A stretch of DNA of 7,164 nucleotides, from positions 1-7,164 of the forward strand of contig CABSBK010000054.1 in assembly GCA_902475865.1 (NCBI GenBank), written 5' to 3'. Source of the stretch: an uncultured Collinsella sp. Lineage in GTDB: Bacteria > Actinomycetota > Coriobacteriia > Coriobacteriales > Coriobacteriaceae. Below are positions 6,185 through 7,164 of this stretch, in pieces. The notes under the pieces were generated by a model that worked only from the letters and a program-made list of their open reading frames with translations, was not told the DNA's origin and made no database searches. The position numbers and the translations under genes were made by a program. Position 1 is the first letter of the stretch. Each line of letters begins with the position of its first letter.

Positions 6185-6959
6185 CGGAGCCCTCACCGCC
6201 CATCATGGCAACGACCTCCATAATGCGGTCGAAGAACTCTCGGCGGTCGGTGTCGCCGCGGCGCAGCTCGGTGAAGATCTTGCCGTCGCGAATGAACAGC
6301 ACACGGCTCGTGTAGCTGGCGGCAAAGCTGTCGTGCGTGACCATGAGCACGGTGGCGCGCAGGCGGCGGTTAAGGGCCTCCAGGCTCTCGAGCAGCAGAC
6401 GAGCGCTTTTAGAATCGAGGGCGCCGGTGGGCTCGTCGGCCATGATCATGGTGGGGTCGGTGACGAGCGCGCGAGCCGCGGCAACGCGCTGCTGCTGACC
6501 GCCGGACATCTGGTAGGGATACTTGTCGAGCACCTGGCTGATGGACAGGCGCGCTGCCACATCCTGCACGCGAGTCGAGATCTCTGCCGAGTTTGTGCGG
6601 GCGATGGTGAGCGGCAGGGCGATGTTCTCGCGTGCTGTGAGCGTATCGAGCAGGTTGGAGTCCTGGAAGATAAAGCCGAGCTCCTCGCGGCGGAACTGCG
6701 AGAGCTTGGCCTGCTTCATGCGCGTCACGTCCTGGCCGTTGATGCGGATCGTGCCGCTCGTGGCGCTATCGATGGTCGAGACGCAATTGAGCAACGTCGA
6801 CTTGCCCGAGCCCGAAGCGCCCATGATGCCAACAAATTCGCCGCGGTTGACGGTAAAGCTGACGTCGTTGAGCGCGCGGGTCACGTTGCCCAGCGCTCCG
6901 TATACCTTTTCGAGATGCGCGACCTCCAGTACCGGGGTCGCCATGTGCGTGGTTTGCAT
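6174..6959 (-). CDS. ABC transporter ATP-binding protein, MacB/BceA type
   Basis: The 261-residue cytoplasmic ATPase drives the FtsX-type permease encoded downstream. Motifs: Walker [10 protein letters not shown] (47-55), Q-loop Gln99 in FIFQDSNLLDTLTARENI, signature MSGGQQQR (151-158), Walker B MIMADE (171-176), D-loop ALD (180-182) and switch His209 in VTHD. 'F.FQ..NLL..LT..EN...P' and 'DEPTGALD' are typical of the LolD/MacB/BceA branch, whose partners are FtsX-like permeases with external domains and which do not act as classical importers. The start at 6959 has AAAGGA 6 bases upstream (minus strand); a second ATG five codons later is possible but less well placed. It is the first gene of a two-gene operon and shares 11 bases with the permease gene. 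No two-component regulator is in the window. Confidence 0.93.
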   Translation of the reverse strand: MQTTHMATPVLEVAHLEKVYGALGNVTRALNDVSFTVNRGEFVGIMGASGSGKSTLLNCVSTIDSATSGTIRINGQDVTRMKQAKLSQFRREELGFIFQDSNLLDTLTARENIALPLTIARTNSAEISTRVQDVAARLSISQVLDKYPYQMSGGQQQRVAAARALVTDPTMIMADEPTGALDSKSARLLLESLEALNRRLRATVLMVTHDSFAASYTSRVLFIRDGKIFTELRRGDTDRREFFDRIMEVVAMMGGEGSDAL

Positions 6960-6992
6960 ACCGAGTCCTTTCTTGCAATTAGTCTACGGCAT

Positions 6993-6999
6993 CTATAGT
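6993..6999 (-). promoter_or_regulatory. Possible -10 element for the ABC ATPase-FtsX operon
   Basis: On the minus strand ACTATAGAT contains a TATA core about 35 bases before the ATPase start, at a sensible distance for a short leader. No good -35 hexamer is seen 16-18 bases upstream, so this is tentative or an activator-dependent promoter. Confidence 0.25.
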
Positions 7000-7032
7000 C
7001 GCAAGAAGACGAGTCGGCTACCATCGATATGG

Positions 7033-7060
7033 CTTACGCTTGCCTTACCGTTGTGTAAGG
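7033..7060. promoter_or_regulatory. Candidate operator upstream of the BceAB-like operon
   Basis: An 18-bp palindrome, CCTTAC-CGTTGT-GTAAGG (7043-7060), has perfect 6-base arms. The left arm also belongs to a direct repeat: CTTACGCTTG (7033-7042) and CTTACCGTTG (7044-7053) agree at 8 of 10 positions with an 11-bp period, one helical turn. It lies 84-111 bases before the ATPase start. A TTG-CCTTAC arrangement next to an 18-bp palindrome recalls MerR-type promoters on the + strand, while helical-phase direct repeats recall response-regulator sites. The regulator and the controlled direction are unknown. Confidence 0.45.
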
Positions 7061-7078
7061 TAGGGGTAGTCTTTTTGG

Positions 7079-7161
7079 GACGGGGCTTTTTTAGCTACCC
7101 CATCCGTAGCCTTCAAAACATGGGGCCGCATTTGACATAGGGCAGCTAAAAAAGCCCCGTC
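7079..7161. repeat. 22-bp inverted repeat with T-tract/A-tract arms (two facing terminator halves)
   Basis: The left arm (7079-7100) is GACGGGGC, six T, AGCTACCC; the right arm (7140-7161) is GGGCAGCT, six A, GCCCCGTC. They are complementary at 21 of 22 positions (A7097 opposes C7143), with a 39-base loop. Each arm reads inward as GACGGGGC-TTTTTT, the 3' half of an intrinsic terminator, but the T-tracts lie inside the stem where usual terminators have the GC stem inside. CCCCAT (7098-7103) can alternatively pair with ATGGGG (7120-7125). It may terminate a gene beyond the right edge, insulate the operon, or be a small mobile or dispersed palindromic element. Confidence 0.65.
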
Positions 7162-7164
7162 TTA

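Noticed and set aside
6185..6196. GTG start for the FtsX permease at 6196
   Set aside because: Possible, but the ATG at 6184 has the better ribosome binding site and yields the typical 'ML.KLA' start of the family.
6159..6998. Plus-strand open frame (279 codons) opposite the BceA-like ATPase
   Set aside because: Antisense to an ATPase with complete motifs; composition is that of a shadow frame.
1..7164. CRISPR array, tRNA, rRNA, transposase or integrase
   Set aside because: No regularly spaced repeats, no cloverleaf with acceptor and T-loop signatures, and no transposase or recombinase motifs were seen on either strand.

Overview
The window is GC-rich, gene-dense bacterial DNA. Its protein sequences and codon use fit a high-GC Gram-positive, most likely an actinobacterium of the class Coriobacteriia (Collinsella-like). 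This is inferred from overall sequence character and from the release factor sequence; no database comparison was possible.

Layout from left to right. Positions 1-904 hold the 3' end of a polar amino-acid ABC permease gene, followed after 22 bases by its GlnQ-type ATPase (+ strand). A strong GC hairpin (928-952) separates these from an M20-family zinc carboxypeptidase of the CPS1/PM20D1 type (977-2404, +). A gene-free stretch of 291 bases (2405-2695) carries two adjacent inverted repeats and a possible leader mini-ORF, and leads into prfA, the gene for peptide chain release factor 1 (2696-3763, +). The convergent intergenic region 3764-3946 contains an 11-bp hairpin just after prfA and a striking nested fold of about 92 bases. 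Read on the minus strand, that fold ends in a C(UUCG)G tetraloop.

On the minus strand, 6959 down to 3947, lies a two-gene operon: a MacB/BceA-like ABC ATPase and an overlapping 745-residue FtsX-type permease. The permease has about ten membrane segments and a large external domain between segments 7 and 8, which is the architecture of BceAB-type peptide-antibiotic transport and sensing modules. Upstream of this operon (6960-7164) are a likely operator (18-bp palindrome plus 11-bp-spaced direct repeats) and a near-perfect 22-bp inverted repeat arranged like two terminator halves facing each other.

Functionally, the left part concerns amino-acid uptake and breakdown of peptides or acylated amino acids, the middle is core translation termination, and the right part is probably an envelope-stress or antimicrobial-peptide resistance transporter. 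The protein-coding genes belong to known families. The least explained material is intergenic: the nested fold, the facing terminator-like arms, the repeats before prfA, and two substitutions at usually conserved positions of the release factor.
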